64,000 bases of DNA, from assembly GCF_001570625.1 (NCBI RefSeq), contig NZ_BBQT01000012.1, positions 1 to 64,000 of the forward strand, in the 5' to 3' direction. Numbering within the stretch: position 1 is the stretch's first letter; each line of letters opens with the position of its first letter. This DNA is from Syntrophomonas wolfei subsp. methylbutyratica (lineage in GTDB: Bacteria; Bacillota; Syntrophomonadia; Syntrophomonadales; Syntrophomonadaceae). The notes below the pieces were generated by a model. The model saw only the letters and a program-made list of their open reading frames with translations. It made no database searches and was not told the DNA's origin. A program made the translations under genes and the position numbers. Positions 1 through 8,925 of this stretch are shown piece by piece.

Positions 1-75
1 GGTTGATGTCCAGGAGTATTATAGATTTTATATCAGAAATTATCCGAGAAATTTTCATAGAAACTATTGGTTTTT

Positions 76-636
76 CTATGCTTTGACTATTATATTGAGG
101 ATAAAATAATTGCTGGGATATGGACAATTATCTGACTTCTGAGATAATTGTCCTACCAGTATTAAAGCCATCGGACTCTGTGCATCCATTTTGAAATTTA
201 GTAAGAAACGAACTTCTTCCAGCATCTCTTTGTCTAAAAGATGGGCTTCATCTACGATAACCACGGGTTGTAGATGATGGATGCCTTGCATAAGTTCAAT
301 CTCTTTATGTAATTGACGTTTGGCATCACCCCGATAGAACTTGGCCTCACAACCTAATTGTTCAAGGAGACCTTTGTAAAAATGCCGGGGCGTCAATTTG
401 GAATCGGCTAGGTACATCACCATAAACCGGGATGTATCTAATGCTTCTTTAAGTTTACGTATGGTAGTAGTCTTCCCGGTTCCACAGTCCCCGGTTAACA
501 CTGCAAACATCTGGCGCTGAGCGGTATATTCTAAACGTCCCAGGGTTTCTTCCAACATGTGCGATTGATACAACTGATCCGTGGGGATATCCCTGGAAAA
601 CGGTGTTCTTTCCAGACCGTAAAAACTCTCAAACAT
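76..636 (-). pseudogene. ExeA-like AAA ATPase of a transposon, C-terminally truncated
   Basis: ATP-binding helper protein of a DDE transposon. The 186-residue product has a Walker A motif (GDCGTGKTT, about residues 49-57) and a Walker B (VVIVDEAH) characteristic of ExeA/TniB-type ATPases, which are usually about 260-280 residues. It ends abnormally just after LILVGQ, where the ATPase fold normally continues with sensor 2 and a C-terminal helical region. The new tail begins inside a perfect 12-bp inverted repeat (122-133 and 142-153), so a rearrangement probably removed the end. Its start codon overlaps the last 8 bases of the transposase gene, which suggests translational coupling. It is unlikely to be functional. 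Confidence 0.75.
122..153. repeat. Perfect 12-bp inverted repeat at the ATPase truncation point
   Basis: GGACAATTATCT and its exact reverse complement are separated by 8 bases. The palindrome sits where the ExeA-like reading frame leaves its family, so it marks the breakpoint, perhaps as an end of another insertion or a deletion scar. Confidence 0.6.
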
Positions 637-1984
637 GACTTTCCCCCTCCTTCCTTACCTTCCGGTAGGAGACAGCAGGGATTTGGGTTTCTTTACGTTC
701 CTGGTTCTTCCTGGCAGCTGCATTTAGTAGCCTTGAAGAATCTGCTGGAGCCTTCTGTAAATGCTCGGGTAGTTTAGGCCTGGGAGCACTCCGTTCTCCA
801 ATAACCAGTTCTTTAGCTTTAAAAGGTTTATGGCCTTCGTATTCAATAGTCAGTTCGCTGATATCGGCTGGATCATAGATGACATCTACCTTACAGCCAA
901 TAAAGGTTAGTCCTACTTCGTATTTTTTCCCCGCAAAACTGATGCAGCCTGCCTTATCTACTTTTCTTTCTTCGCAATGGAGAAAAGCACTGGCTATTGT
1001 TTCGGGGTCTAGAAATTTTAATGATTTCCTGTCACTGCGGTAGGCAGTCTGAGGACTAATGTTTCCTTCTAACCCGGAATGGGGCTTGTTCTGATAACAC
1101 TCCTCCAACCAGACCTCAAATAGCTGGTTTAATTTATCCAGGGTTTGAGGTTTCTCCAGAACCGCTTCAGCCAGGAAGGAATCTACTACCCGGTTAAATC
1201 GTTCTGATTTCCCGGTAGCTTCAGGGGAATAGGGCTTGGCAAAGAGTAAGCGAATCCCCATTTTAGCGCAAGCTCTTTTCATCCATTTGGTTCGATACTG
1301 GCTACCGTTATCGAAATATACTTTTTCTGGTACCCCGTATTTTAAAATGGCCTGGCGGAAAGCATCTTCGACGATTACCTGATCCAAAGTGGGATAGAAC
1401 TGACCATGCAAAATATATCTGGTCGCATCATCTACAAAGGTTACCAGGTAAACCTGCTTCTTTTTCCCGTCTTTGCCTATGGGTAGGTATGGACCATATT
1501 TTATGTCCGAATGCCAGAGCTGGTTACGGTATTTCTTCTGGTAGCGCCGAGCAGCTGTACCGGTATCGGCATACATGCGCATGTGCCGGGCGCTGTAACC
1601 TCGTTCGGCCAGTTTCTCCTGCAGGGTACTGCGCTTGATTTGTCCTGGCTCTACCAACCCTTCCCATTCCAGGATTTGAATAATCTGTGCAATGCTACGG
1701 CTCGGTACCTGCCTGCGCAAAAGGATTGCCTGTTCCAGGATGTTAACCGGTATTGCTTCGTCACTTCGTCGCTCTCCCTTACCTTTGGGTTTGAGTCCGC
1801 TAAAACCATCCTTCCGGTACTGGGCCAGATATCTGCGCAGGGTACGTTCGGATATGCCGGTCTGTTCACATATCCTGGCTTTAATCTGCCTGGCCTGAGC
1901 ACTATCCAGCCCTTCGGCCAGGAGTGGGGACAGGATTTGCACTCGCTGCTCGGCAATTTCGTCCGCTTTCTTTTGGTCTCTCAT
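629..1984 (-). CDS. DDE transposase/integrase-type recombinase
   Basis: Transposase of 451 residues that cuts and joins transposon ends. It has N-terminal helix-turn-helix regions (about residues 1-130), then an rve-type RNase H-like catalytic core with D160 (HSDIKYG), D225 (FDNGSQY) and E261 (GKSERF), which gives D-D-35-E spacing, then a Mu-type beta-barrel C-terminal region. It stands between a DUF6431 protein and an ExeA-like ATPase, an arrangement seen in a group of Firmicutes transposons. The gene appears intact, but the ATPase partner is truncated, so the element may no longer move by itself. I cannot assign an IS family name from sequence alone. Confidence 0.85.
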   Translation of the reverse strand: MRDQKKADEIAEQRVQILSPLLAEGLDSAQARQIKARICEQTGISERTLRRYLAQYRKDGFSGLKPKGKGERRSDEAIPVNILEQAILLRRQVPSRSIAQIIQILEWEGLVEPGQIKRSTLQEKLAERGYSARHMRMYADTGTAARRYQKKYRNQLWHSDIKYGPYLPIGKDGKKKQVYLVTFVDDATRYILHGQFYPTLDQVIVEDAFRQAILKYGVPEKVYFDNGSQYRTKWMKRACAKMGIRLLFAKPYSPEATGKSERFNRVVDSFLAEAVLEKPQTLDKLNQLFEVWLEECYQNKPHSGLEGNISPQTAYRSDRKSLKFLDPETIASAFLHCEERKVDKAGCISFAGKKYEVGLTFIGCKVDVIYDPADISELTIEYEGHKPFKAKELVIGERSAPRPKLPEHLQKAPADSSRLLNAAARKNQERKETQIPAVSYRKVRKEGESHV

Positions 1985-2033
1985 GCTGATTACCTCCTTT
2001 TTCAGGTTTCAGCATGAGTGTAAAGCTATACTC

Positions 2034-2519
2034 TTATGGACAAAAGGCTAAACGGGTATGTATCCATAAATTTAAGTTGGCTATGGGGCGGACAACTCTG
2101 GCTAACCATCCCGGAGCATCCCCTACATAATGCCAAATCCTTTGGAGCTTGGACTCAGGAAGATCGGATTTATCTTCTACAGATTCACTGCCATAACGGA
2201 TTGTAATTGATTCCATGCAACCTTGGAAGTAATCGGCCTTCTCATTGAACCATTTTCTCCACCGATTCAGAGTAGATTCATCGGAGATAACACTAAGCTC
2301 TGAATCATTGCTAACCACTGCCTCAATACTTTCACTAACATGAAGTTTGTATGGCACAAGCATATCCGGTAGTTCGTGGTGGATACGGTTACATTCAATG
2401 CATCTTAACCTACGAATGATTAAAATTATCTTTTCCCCTGAGGCATTGATACATTTTCTCTGGCGGCTACCTATTACTTTTAATTGTCCACTACAACACG
2501 GGCAGGGAAGTTGCTCCAA
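2034..2519 (-). CDS. DUF6431-type zinc-ribbon protein of the transposon
   Basis: 161-residue protein beginning with a zinc-ribbon-like cluster (CPCC near residues 6-9, CIEC near 36-39), then a helical stretch that could be a helix-turn-helix DNA-binding region. This matches the small DUF6431 protein commonly encoded with DDE transposase and ExeA ATPase pairs; its exact role is not known to me. Start is uncertain: the TTG used here has an AGGAG only one base upstream, which is too close, and no better in-frame start is visible. It lies 49 bp upstream of the transposase in the same direction. Confidence 0.6.
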   Translation of the reverse strand: MEQLPCPCCSGQLKVIGSRQRKCINASGEKIILIIRRLRCIECNRIHHELPDMLVPYKLHVSESIEAVVSNDSELSVISDESTLNRWRKWFNEKADYFQGCMESITIRYGSESVEDKSDLPESKLQRIWHYVGDAPGWLARVVRPIANLNLWIHTRLAFCP

Positions 2520-2587
2520 GCTCCTAACAAAAAACTCCCTTATCGGGGTTTAAATCTAATTCATAATTTGATACAATTACCATACCT

Positions 2588-3031
2588 TTGGGGGACGCTT
2601 CTGGTGCTTTTGTTGCTGCATTAGCACATTTAACAGAGGCGTCTTTTCCTTTCCCTAAGATATGGTCATTATATCTAGCAATTCTCGGTCAGGCAATACC
2701 GTCAGCTTTTGGACGGTTTAAGTTGGCTGTAACAACTGATTTGACTTTTATGGTTTCAGTAAGTCCTATGGATACAGAAGGGTACTTTTGGTACACCAAG
2801 AAAGTTTCGAAGCAACAATTACAGAACGAAATTGTTGCTTCGGAGTATGTATTAGTTGAAGTCAATGAGAATATTCCAGGCTATAAAAAAATTGGTTGTA
2901 AAATTCACATATCCCAGGTAAATTTTGTGGTTCCGAGCCATAACTCACCATTATTAAATACATGTGGATTGGAATATTTGCAATTTATGGATTACCTTAA
3001 CTTAAAAAGATATAATTATTATCTTCCCTAG
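2588..3031 (+). CDS. Hypothetical protein, possibly a gene remnant
   Basis: Open frame of 147 codons after a stop at 2564-2566. I do not recognise the family. The first 30 residues are rich in small hydrophobic residues and the rest has no membrane segment or clear motif. There is no convincing ribosome binding site before the TTG at 2588, and the frame starts just beyond the transposon, so it may be the 3' part of a gene cut by the insertion. A small hairpin (GCTGA-TATTT-TCAGC, near 3063-3077) follows the stop. Confidence 0.3.
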   Translation: MGDASGAFVAALAHLTEASFPFPKIWSLYLAILGQAIPSAFGRFKLAVTTDLTFMVSVSPMDTEGYFWYTKKVSKQQLQNEIVASEYVLVEVNENIPGYKKIGCKIHISQVNFVVPSHNSPLLNTCGLEYLQFMDYLNLKRYNYYLP

Positions 3032-3198
3032 CTAGAACCCGTTGACATTAAAAATTTAAATTGCTGATATTTTCAGCTTTTATAAATACCGGATTATACA
3101 GCTGCGAAAATTATTAATGGTGATAGCCTGTGTTAGGTATTTATCCAAAGAATGTCGTTTTTTTTCTATTATCCGTAAAATCCAATATATCTAGTATT

Positions 3199-3232
3199 AC
3201 AATTGCCAATCAATGAACGATCAAGCAATTGT
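3199..3232. promoter_or_regulatory. Inverted repeat, candidate activator site for the sigma-54 promoter
   Basis: ACAATTGC (3199-3206) and GCAATTGT (3225-3232) form an exact inverted repeat about 100 bp upstream of the sigma-54 type promoter. This is the usual distance for the upstream binding site of a sigma-54 activator. The role is inferred from position only. Confidence 0.4.
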
Positions 3233-3311
3233 TAGGATTTATGCCGATATATTTATTTAAACGAAAATGCTCAAATCCAATATTTCGGGGTTAACCTCTT
3301 TTTTTCTTTTC

Positions 3312-3327
3312 TGGCACATATTTTGCA
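3312..3327 (+). promoter_or_regulatory. Sigma-54 (RpoN) -24/-12 promoter of the beta-oxidation operon
   Basis: TGGCAC (3312-3317), five bases, then TTGCA (3323-3327) matches the sigma-54 consensus TGGCAC-N5-TTGCW completely, with the invariant GG and GC at the right spacing. It lies 97 bp before the acyl-CoA dehydrogenase start. Sigma-54 promoters need an activator ATPase, so the operon is probably switched on by an enhancer-binding protein. Confidence 0.75.
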
Positions 3328-3423
3328 ATTACAGATATATTGAATCCAGTAAAAAAAGGGGGTGTGCATTCATATCTTAACCTTGCTAAACTTAGGCAAT
3401 CTTAACGAGGAGGTAGAAAAGGA

Positions 3424-4566
3424 ATGGCTTTTGGATTTACCTATAATGAAGACCAAATTGCTTTACAAAAAACAGTGAGAAAGTTTGTCGAGAATGAAAT
3501 TGTCCCGGTAAGGGCTTCATATGACGAATCGGAAGAGTTTCCCTGGCCGGAAGTTAAGAAAATGTTTGAACTGGGACTCAACTGCATGAATGCTCCGGAA
3601 AAGTTCAATGGCATGGTTTTTGGCAATGTTGGGTTATGTATGGTAGTTGAAGAATTATGTCGGGGCTGTCTAGGCATTGCTATTTCACCCATTGCGAATA
3701 TGCTGGCGTCTGAACCTGTGCTATACGGTGGAACCGAAGAACAATGGGATTATTGGTATCCCAGTATATGCGAGGAAGGCAAACTGGCTGCCTATGCAGT
3801 CACAGAACCAGGCGCAGGATCAGATGTTGCAGGACTATCAACGACTTGTAAAAAGGACGGAGACTATTATATCTTAAACGGCACGAAAATCTTTATAACC
3901 AACGGCAAACATGCCGATAAGCTGACTGTTTTGGCCACGCATGATAAAAGCAAAGGCAATCGGGCGCAGTCCTTCTTCATGGTAGACACTAAGACGGAAG
4001 GTGTTTCCTTCGGGAAAAGCGAGCATAAAATGGGCATGCGTTGCTCGGAAACCTCTGAAGTCATATTGGACAACGTTAAGGTGCATAAAAAATACAGGCT
4101 GGGCGAAGAAGGAGATGGGTTTAAGCTAGCTATGAAGGCTTTCAATTCTTCCCGCCCGTTCATTGCCTCCGCTTCAACGGGAGTAGCTTCTGCAGCTTTC
4201 GAGTTCGCGCGTGATTATGCCAAAGAAAGAAAAGCCTTTGGAAAAAGTATCGCTGATTTTCAGGCTATACAGTTTATGCTGGCGGATATGGCGATGGATA
4301 TAGAAGCCTCCAAGCTTCTATGGCAAAAAGCCGCCTGGTTGCTTGATGAAAAACTGATGGCTGCTGATCTGTCTGCTATGAGTAAATGCTTTGCGGCTGA
4401 CGCAGCGAACAGGGTGGTAACCAATGCTGTACAGATATTGGGCGGATATGGGTTCTGTAGAGAATATCCGGTGGAAAAAATGATGCGGGATGCCAAGATC
4501 TTGCAGATTTTCGAGGGAACAGCTCAAATACAGCGCGTTATTATCGGCAAAAGCGTGCTGGCATAA
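3424..4566 (+). CDS. Acyl-CoA dehydrogenase (short/medium-chain type)
   Basis: FAD enzyme that oxidises acyl-CoA to trans-2-enoyl-CoA, the first step of beta-oxidation, passing electrons to an electron-transfer flavoprotein. At 380 residues it has the normal family length. Visible family features are the flavin/substrate motif AYAVTEPGAGSD, the middle beta-domain with ITNG, a C-terminal RKAFGKSIADFQAIQ helix, and IFEGTAQIQR, whose Glu364 is at the position of the catalytic base in butyryl-CoA dehydrogenases. AGGAGG precedes the ATG. It is the first gene after the sigma-54 promoter and begins a run of CoA-transferase, thiolase and hydroxyacyl-CoA dehydrogenase genes. Chain-length preference cannot be read from sequence. 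Confidence 0.93.
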   Translation: MAFGFTYNEDQIALQKTVRKFVENEIVPVRASYDESEEFPWPEVKKMFELGLNCMNAPEKFNGMVFGNVGLCMVVEELCRGCLGIAISPIANMLASEPVLYGGTEEQWDYWYPSICEEGKLAAYAVTEPGAGSDVAGLSTTCKKDGDYYILNGTKIFITNGKHADKLTVLATHDKSKGNRAQSFFMVDTKTEGVSFGKSEHKMGMRCSETSEVILDNVKVHKKYRLGEEGDGFKLAMKAFNSSRPFIASASTGVASAAFEFARDYAKERKAFGKSIADFQAIQFMLADMAMDIEASKLLWQKAAWLLDEKLMAADLSAMSKCFAADAANRVVTNAVQILGGYGFCREYPVEKMMRDAKILQIFEGTAQIQRVIIGKSVLA

Positions 4567-4624
4567 GTGATCCATTTGATAAGTGTTTTCTGAAAAGAGA
4601 ACCTGGGTAAAGGCGGGCAGCAAA

Positions 4625-5614
4625 ATGAACAACTTGTTTGATAAAAGGCCCAGATTAGCTAGAAGCAACAAAGTAGTTTCTCTCTCCGAAGCGATCGATG
4701 AAATTAGAAATGGTGACGTTTTAATGATGGGGTCTTTTGTGGATACTCGCCGCCCAATGGCCGCAGCTTACGAAATAGTGAGACAACAAAAGCATAATTT
4801 AATCTTGCTGGCCCAATGCTCACTTGCTGAAGACATCATGGTGGGAGCTGGATGTGCAATTGCTTGGCGCGGCTGTTATACAGGAATAGCTACTTTCGGT
4901 TTGTCTCCGGCAACCCTACGAAAGACCGAAGCTGGTAAGTTTTTCCCAGATGAAATCGGACATCTTGATATTATTTATGGTGCTCTGGCGGCTATGGTGG
5001 GTAGTCCCTTCGTTGCTACCCGGGCCACGCTGGGAAGCGATGTACTTAACGATCAATTGGACAGAAACCGGATTCTTATTGATAAGGCGGGCAACAAAGC
5101 TATGATTCCGAAAAAGAAGTTCGAATTGATTGAAGATCCTTTTTATAACCAGGGGTTGGTAAAACTCCTGCCGGCTATGCCTGCCGATGCAGCTATAATT
5201 CACACTCAGATGGCTGGGGAAAAAGGAACAGCTAGAATAAGCGGAAGTCTAGCTTTTGATCATTATTTTGTTCACGCAGCGCGAACCGTGATCGTTACTA
5301 CTGAACAGATAGTCCCGGAAGAATATTTGCGCCGTGATCCCAACCGCAACCAAATTCCCTGTACCGCAGTGGACATGGTAGTAGAAATTCCCTGGGGCGG
5401 ACATCCCAGTCAGGTGATGGGTTATTACGATACTGACATTCCTTTTATAAGAGATTATGTATTATCGGCCCGTACGGATGAGGGATTTGAACGTTGGGTG
5501 GGAGAATGGATTTTGGATGTGAAATCCCGTGACCAGTATTTGGATAAGCTCGGTGCTTCTAGATTGGAGGGATTGCGCGCTGCCGATCCGCAGGGATATC
5601 GAAGCAGATCCTGA
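4625..5614 (+). CDS. CoA-transferase family I, A-type subunit (copy 1)
   Basis: 329-residue protein of the glutaconate CoA-transferase subunit A / IpdA type, which builds the alpha half of an alpha-beta CoA-transferase. Family features include the N-terminal SLSEAIDEIRNGDVLMMGSF, TDEIGH-like FPDEIGHLD, and a conserved LxAMPADAAIIHTQMAGEKGT region. The catalytic glutamate belongs to the B subunit (6625-7431). The ATG at 4625 is preferred over a GTG at 4583 because the extra 14 residues are not family-like. It is clearly a paralogue of the next gene and of the broken copy at 10214. A likely role is fatty-acid activation by CoA transfer, but the substrate is unknown. Confidence 0.85.
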   Translation: MNNLFDKRPRLARSNKVVSLSEAIDEIRNGDVLMMGSFVDTRRPMAAAYEIVRQQKHNLILLAQCSLAEDIMVGAGCAIAWRGCYTGIATFGLSPATLRKTEAGKFFPDEIGHLDIIYGALAAMVGSPFVATRATLGSDVLNDQLDRNRILIDKAGNKAMIPKKKFELIEDPFYNQGLVKLLPAMPADAAIIHTQMAGEKGTARISGSLAFDHYFVHAARTVIVTTEQIVPEEYLRRDPNRNQIPCTAVDMVVEIPWGGHPSQVMGYYDTDIPFIRDYVLSARTDEGFERWVGEWILDVKSRDQYLDKLGASRLEGLRAADPQGYRSRS

Positions 5615-5653
5615 AATAATTGGGAGATTCCAGGTTGATGAAGGAGGATGGAC

Positions 5654-6625
5654 ATGAAAACAAGTAAAGTGGTTAGCCTCAAGGAAGCCATTCAAGAAGT
5701 AAGGGATGGAGATGTCATACTTACAGGAGGTATAGTTGAAAATAGAAGACCAGTGGCGGCATCCATGGAGATGGTTCGTCAGAAAAAAAAGAACCTGGTT
5801 TTGATCGGAACCTGTTCCTTATCTGACGATATCCTTGTAGGAGGTGGTTGTGTTGAGGCCTATCGCGGGTGCTACACTTCCAATGGCGCATTTGGCATAT
5901 CCCCCAACATGAAAAGAAGAACCGAAGAAGGGACCATTATTACTGATGAAATAGGACATATCGATTATTGTTTAGGATTAATGGCCGGGCAGGCCGGACT
6001 TCCCTTTGTTGCCTCCAAGACCGACATTGGTACTGATGTATTAAATCCCGCTTATGACAACTTATCCAAAACGGCTGAAGTAGCTAGAGATAAAACCATG
6101 CTGCCCAACAAAAAATATGTCTTAATGGAAGATCCTTTTTTTGGAATGGGAACGATTCAACTGCTTCCCGCTATAAAACTGGACGTTTGCATTTGTCATG
6201 TGCAGATGGCGGGTGAGGAAGGAACTGTAAGAATCGACGGTAGCCTGACTTTTGATCATCTCGGAGCACTTTGTGCCAAAAAAGTAATTATAACCGCAGA
6301 ACAGATTGTCCCGGAATCCTATATAAGGCAAGACCCCAATCGCAACTGCATCCCCTGCACATCAGTGGATATGGTAGTTGAAGTACCCTGGGGAGCCCAT
6401 CCCGGGCAGGTCTATAATTGCTATGATATGGATATTCCATTTCTCCAGGAATACGCCAAGATGTGTGCAACGCAGGAAGGTTTTGATAAATGGGCCGCCC
6501 AGTGGATCTTTAATCAAAATGGGCACTGGGACTATCTGGATAAGCTGGGAGTCAGCCGCCTCGAAAAACTGCGAGCTTTGCCTCCATATGGCTATGTTCC
6601 CAGGAATAAAGGAGGGGTGAAATAA
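5654..6625 (+). CDS. CoA-transferase family I, A-type subunit (copy 2)
   Basis: 323-residue tandem paralogue of the preceding gene, with the same architecture: VSLKEAIQEVRDGDVILTGG at the start, a TDEIGHID segment and VQMAGEEGTVRIDGS in the second half. AAGGAGG touches the ATG at 5648, so the ATG at 5654, six bases away, is the better start. Its stop codon overlaps the start of the B-subunit gene (TAATG), which implies coupled translation and makes this copy the most likely direct partner of the B subunit. Two A genes for one B gene suggest alternative enzymes with different substrates, or an A-type protein with a separate job. Confidence 0.85.
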   Translation: MKTSKVVSLKEAIQEVRDGDVILTGGIVENRRPVAASMEMVRQKKKNLVLIGTCSLSDDILVGGGCVEAYRGCYTSNGAFGISPNMKRRTEEGTIITDEIGHIDYCLGLMAGQAGLPFVASKTDIGTDVLNPAYDNLSKTAEVARDKTMLPNKKYVLMEDPFFGMGTIQLLPAIKLDVCICHVQMAGEEGTVRIDGSLTFDHLGALCAKKVIITAEQIVPESYIRQDPNRNCIPCTSVDMVVEVPWGAHPGQVYNCYDMDIPFLQEYAKMCATQEGFDKWAAQWIFNQNGHWDYLDKLGVSRLEKLRALPPYGYVPRNKGGVK

Positions 6626-7431
6626 TGACTAAGGAATATGCGAAAATCGGAGAATATTCAGCTGTTGAGGCCATGGTCTGTCATTCCGCCAGGTTCTTAG
6701 CCAATTTCGACGGGAAAAAAGGTCTTATTGGTACCGGCTTGCCCCTTGTTGCTTCACAATTGGCCAAGAAACTGTACAGTCCCAATATGATTATTTTCAT
6801 AGAGACCGGGCAGGCGGACGCTAATCCCCAGGAATTGGCAATTTCAATAATGGACAGCCGTTTGACTTACGGCTCTTCATGGCAAATGGGGGATCCGGAA
6901 GGCTTATATCCATTAAGCCGTAATGAAATTGATTTTGGATTTATTGGAGGGGCGCAAATCGACAAGTATGGAAATGTAAACTCAACCTTTATTGGTGGGG
7001 ATTATAATAAGCCTGCAAAAAGATTGGCGGGAACAGCTGGAGCTGTCGATATAGGTGTTTTTGCCAAAACAACGGTAATTCTAATGGCTCACCAGAAGCG
7101 CCGTGTGTGTGAGTTTGTAGATTATCTGACCACTCCCGGTTGGATGGTTAAAAAATGGCCTGAAGGTACTCTGGTCAGGCGCGAAGAGTTGGGATTGCAG
7201 GGGGGACCGAGCTGTTTTATATCATCTATGGGCATTTGCAAGTTCAACGATGACGACAAGGTTATGTATCTGGATAAATATTTTCCAGGCATCACCCTCG
7301 AACAAATAAAGGAAAACACCGGCTTTGACATTGATGTTTCCCGTGCTGATGAAGCGGATCATATTTTAGTGGATGAAATCCGCTTGCTTCGTGAAGAGAT
7401 CGATCCTTTGAATATTTACAAGATGAGGTAA
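6625..7431 (+). CDS. CoA-transferase family I, B-type subunit
   Basis: 268-residue protein of the glutaconate CoA-transferase subunit B / IpdB type. In family I enzymes the beta subunit carries the glutamate that forms the glutamyl-CoA thioester; the candidate here is Glu60 in IIFIETGQ. The FGFIGGAQIDKYGNVNST segment is typical for the family. GGAGGGG lies just before the start, which overlaps the stop of the second A gene by one base. With the flanking acyl-CoA dehydrogenase, thiolase and hydroxyacyl-CoA dehydrogenase, a role in activating an acid to its CoA ester (or recovering CoA) during beta-oxidation is the natural inference. Confidence 0.87.
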   Translation: MTKEYAKIGEYSAVEAMVCHSARFLANFDGKKGLIGTGLPLVASQLAKKLYSPNMIIFIETGQADANPQELAISIMDSRLTYGSSWQMGDPEGLYPLSRNEIDFGFIGGAQIDKYGNVNSTFIGGDYNKPAKRLAGTAGAVDIGVFAKTTVILMAHQKRRVCEFVDYLTTPGWMVKKWPEGTLVRREELGLQGGPSCFISSMGICKFNDDDKVMYLDKYFPGITLEQIKENTGFDIDVSRADEADHILVDEIRLLREEIDPLNIYKMR

Positions 7432-7616
7432 GGTGAATGATTCCTGATTGTCTCCCCTGACTTTAGAGCTAAACTTAGTAAATATGCAGAGCGGATACTG
7501 TTGAAGATTAAAGTTCGACTGAATAGGCTGATTCTATTATCATGTTTTCTCAATAAGTACAAGGTATTTGAAAAAAGAGCTCCCACAAAACTATTTTAAT
7601 CAAGGAGGTAGTTCGG

Positions 7617-8825
7617 ATGACAAATAAGGAAGTTGTAATGGTAAGTGCCTGCAGGACTCCTATTGCTAGATTTTTGGGAAGTTTAAAAGACGTACAGGCC
7701 AAGGAATTGGCCATTACAGTGGGAAAAGAAGCTATAAGGAGAGCTAATGTAGATCCCTCTATGATTGATGAAATAACCATGGGAGAAGTATATCCCCATA
7801 TGCAGGGTTCACTTCCTGCCCGGCAGGTTGGTTTAGCCTGTGGCCTTACCGTGGAAAGTAGTGCGGTTAATATTAACCAAAACTGCACGTCAGCTATGCG
7901 AGCTTTGGAGATCGCCGCCCATAATATTATCCTGGGAAAAACTGAAATTGCGCTGGTAGTAGGTACGGAAAGTATGACCAATGTGCCTTATATGTTGGCC
8001 AAAGCCAGGATGGGTTACAGACTGAATGCCGGCATTCTTGAAGATGCCCTAATTCAGGATGCATTATTCTGCGGATTTACCGGCGGACATATGGCCATAA
8101 CTGCTGAGAATGTTGCGGAAAAGTATGGGATTACCCGTGAAGAATGCGATGAATTGGGTCTAATTAGCCACCAGCGCGCTACAGCGGCCGTTCAAAACGG
8201 TACGTTTAAAAGAGAAGTAGTACCGGTAGAAATTAAAGGGAAAAAAGGTAAGGTTACTTATTATGAAAACGACGAACACATGATACCCGACGCCAACCTG
8301 GAAGCCATGAGCAAACTGCCGCCCGCTTTTAAAAAGGGCGGAGTTGTTACGGCCGCTAATGCATCTGGCATTAATGACGGTGCCGCCGGTGCTGTTATTA
8401 TGTCTAAGGAAAAAGCGGAGAAGTTGGGTATTAAACCGCTTATGAAACTTATCAATATTTGCGGAGCGGGAATGGAACCTACGCTTATGGGATTGGGTCC
8501 TGCCGTTGCAATACCTAAATGTTTAAAACAAGCTAATATGAAATTTGAGGACGTAGAATACTGGGAGATTAATGAGGCTTTTGCCGCTCAGTGGTTGGGG
8601 GTGGGAAGAATGCTCAAGGAAGATTATGGTATGAATCTTTCTTTGGACAAAGTCAACCACAACGGTTCTGGAATAGCCCTTGGCCATCCGGTTGGAGCCA
8701 CAGGATTACGTATCATCGTGAGCATGTATTATGAAATGGAAAGGCTTGGGCTTACAATAGGTGGCGCTTCGCTTTGCGTAGGCGGCGGCCCTGCCATGTG
8801 TTCGTTATGGACCAGAAATATTTAG
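7617..8825 (+). CDS. Thiolase (acetyl-CoA acetyltransferase / 3-ketoacyl-CoA thiolase)
   Basis: 402-residue thiolase that cleaves 3-ketoacyl-CoA with CoA to give acetyl-CoA, the last step of beta-oxidation, or condenses acetyl-CoA in reverse. The nucleophile is Cys90 in NINQNCTSAMRAL. Further motifs are EINEAFAAQ, NHNGSGIALGHPVGATGLR with the catalytic His, and the second Cys in SLCVGGGPA. AAGGAGG stands before the ATG. A 185-bp gap separates it from the CoA-transferase genes, but the direction and function fit one transcription unit. Sequence does not decide between short-chain and broad chain-length specificity. Confidence 0.93.
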   Translation: MTNKEVVMVSACRTPIARFLGSLKDVQAKELAITVGKEAIRRANVDPSMIDEITMGEVYPHMQGSLPARQVGLACGLTVESSAVNINQNCTSAMRALEIAAHNIILGKTEIALVVGTESMTNVPYMLAKARMGYRLNAGILEDALIQDALFCGFTGGHMAITAENVAEKYGITREECDELGLISHQRATAAVQNGTFKREVVPVEIKGKKGKVTYYENDEHMIPDANLEAMSKLPPAFKKGGVVTAANASGINDGAAGAVIMSKEKAEKLGIKPLMKLINICGAGMEPTLMGLGPAVAIPKCLKQANMKFEDVEYWEINEAFAAQWLGVGRMLKEDYGMNLSLDKVNHNGSGIALGHPVGATGLRIIVSMYYEMERLGLTIGGASLCVGGGPAMCSLWTRNI

Positions 8826-8925
8826 CATTATATTAATTACTATGCTATAGAGAAGTTGTCGTATATGCAATAAAACGGCAAATGTTTTCGACTGTTTTAA
8901 CATCCAGATGATAGGAGGAATTTAT

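Noticed and set aside
8824-8846. TAGCAT...ATGCTA hairpin between thiolase and hydroxyacyl-CoA dehydrogenase as a terminator
   Set aside because: The stem is only six A/T-rich pairs and no T-run follows, so it is unlikely to stop transcription.
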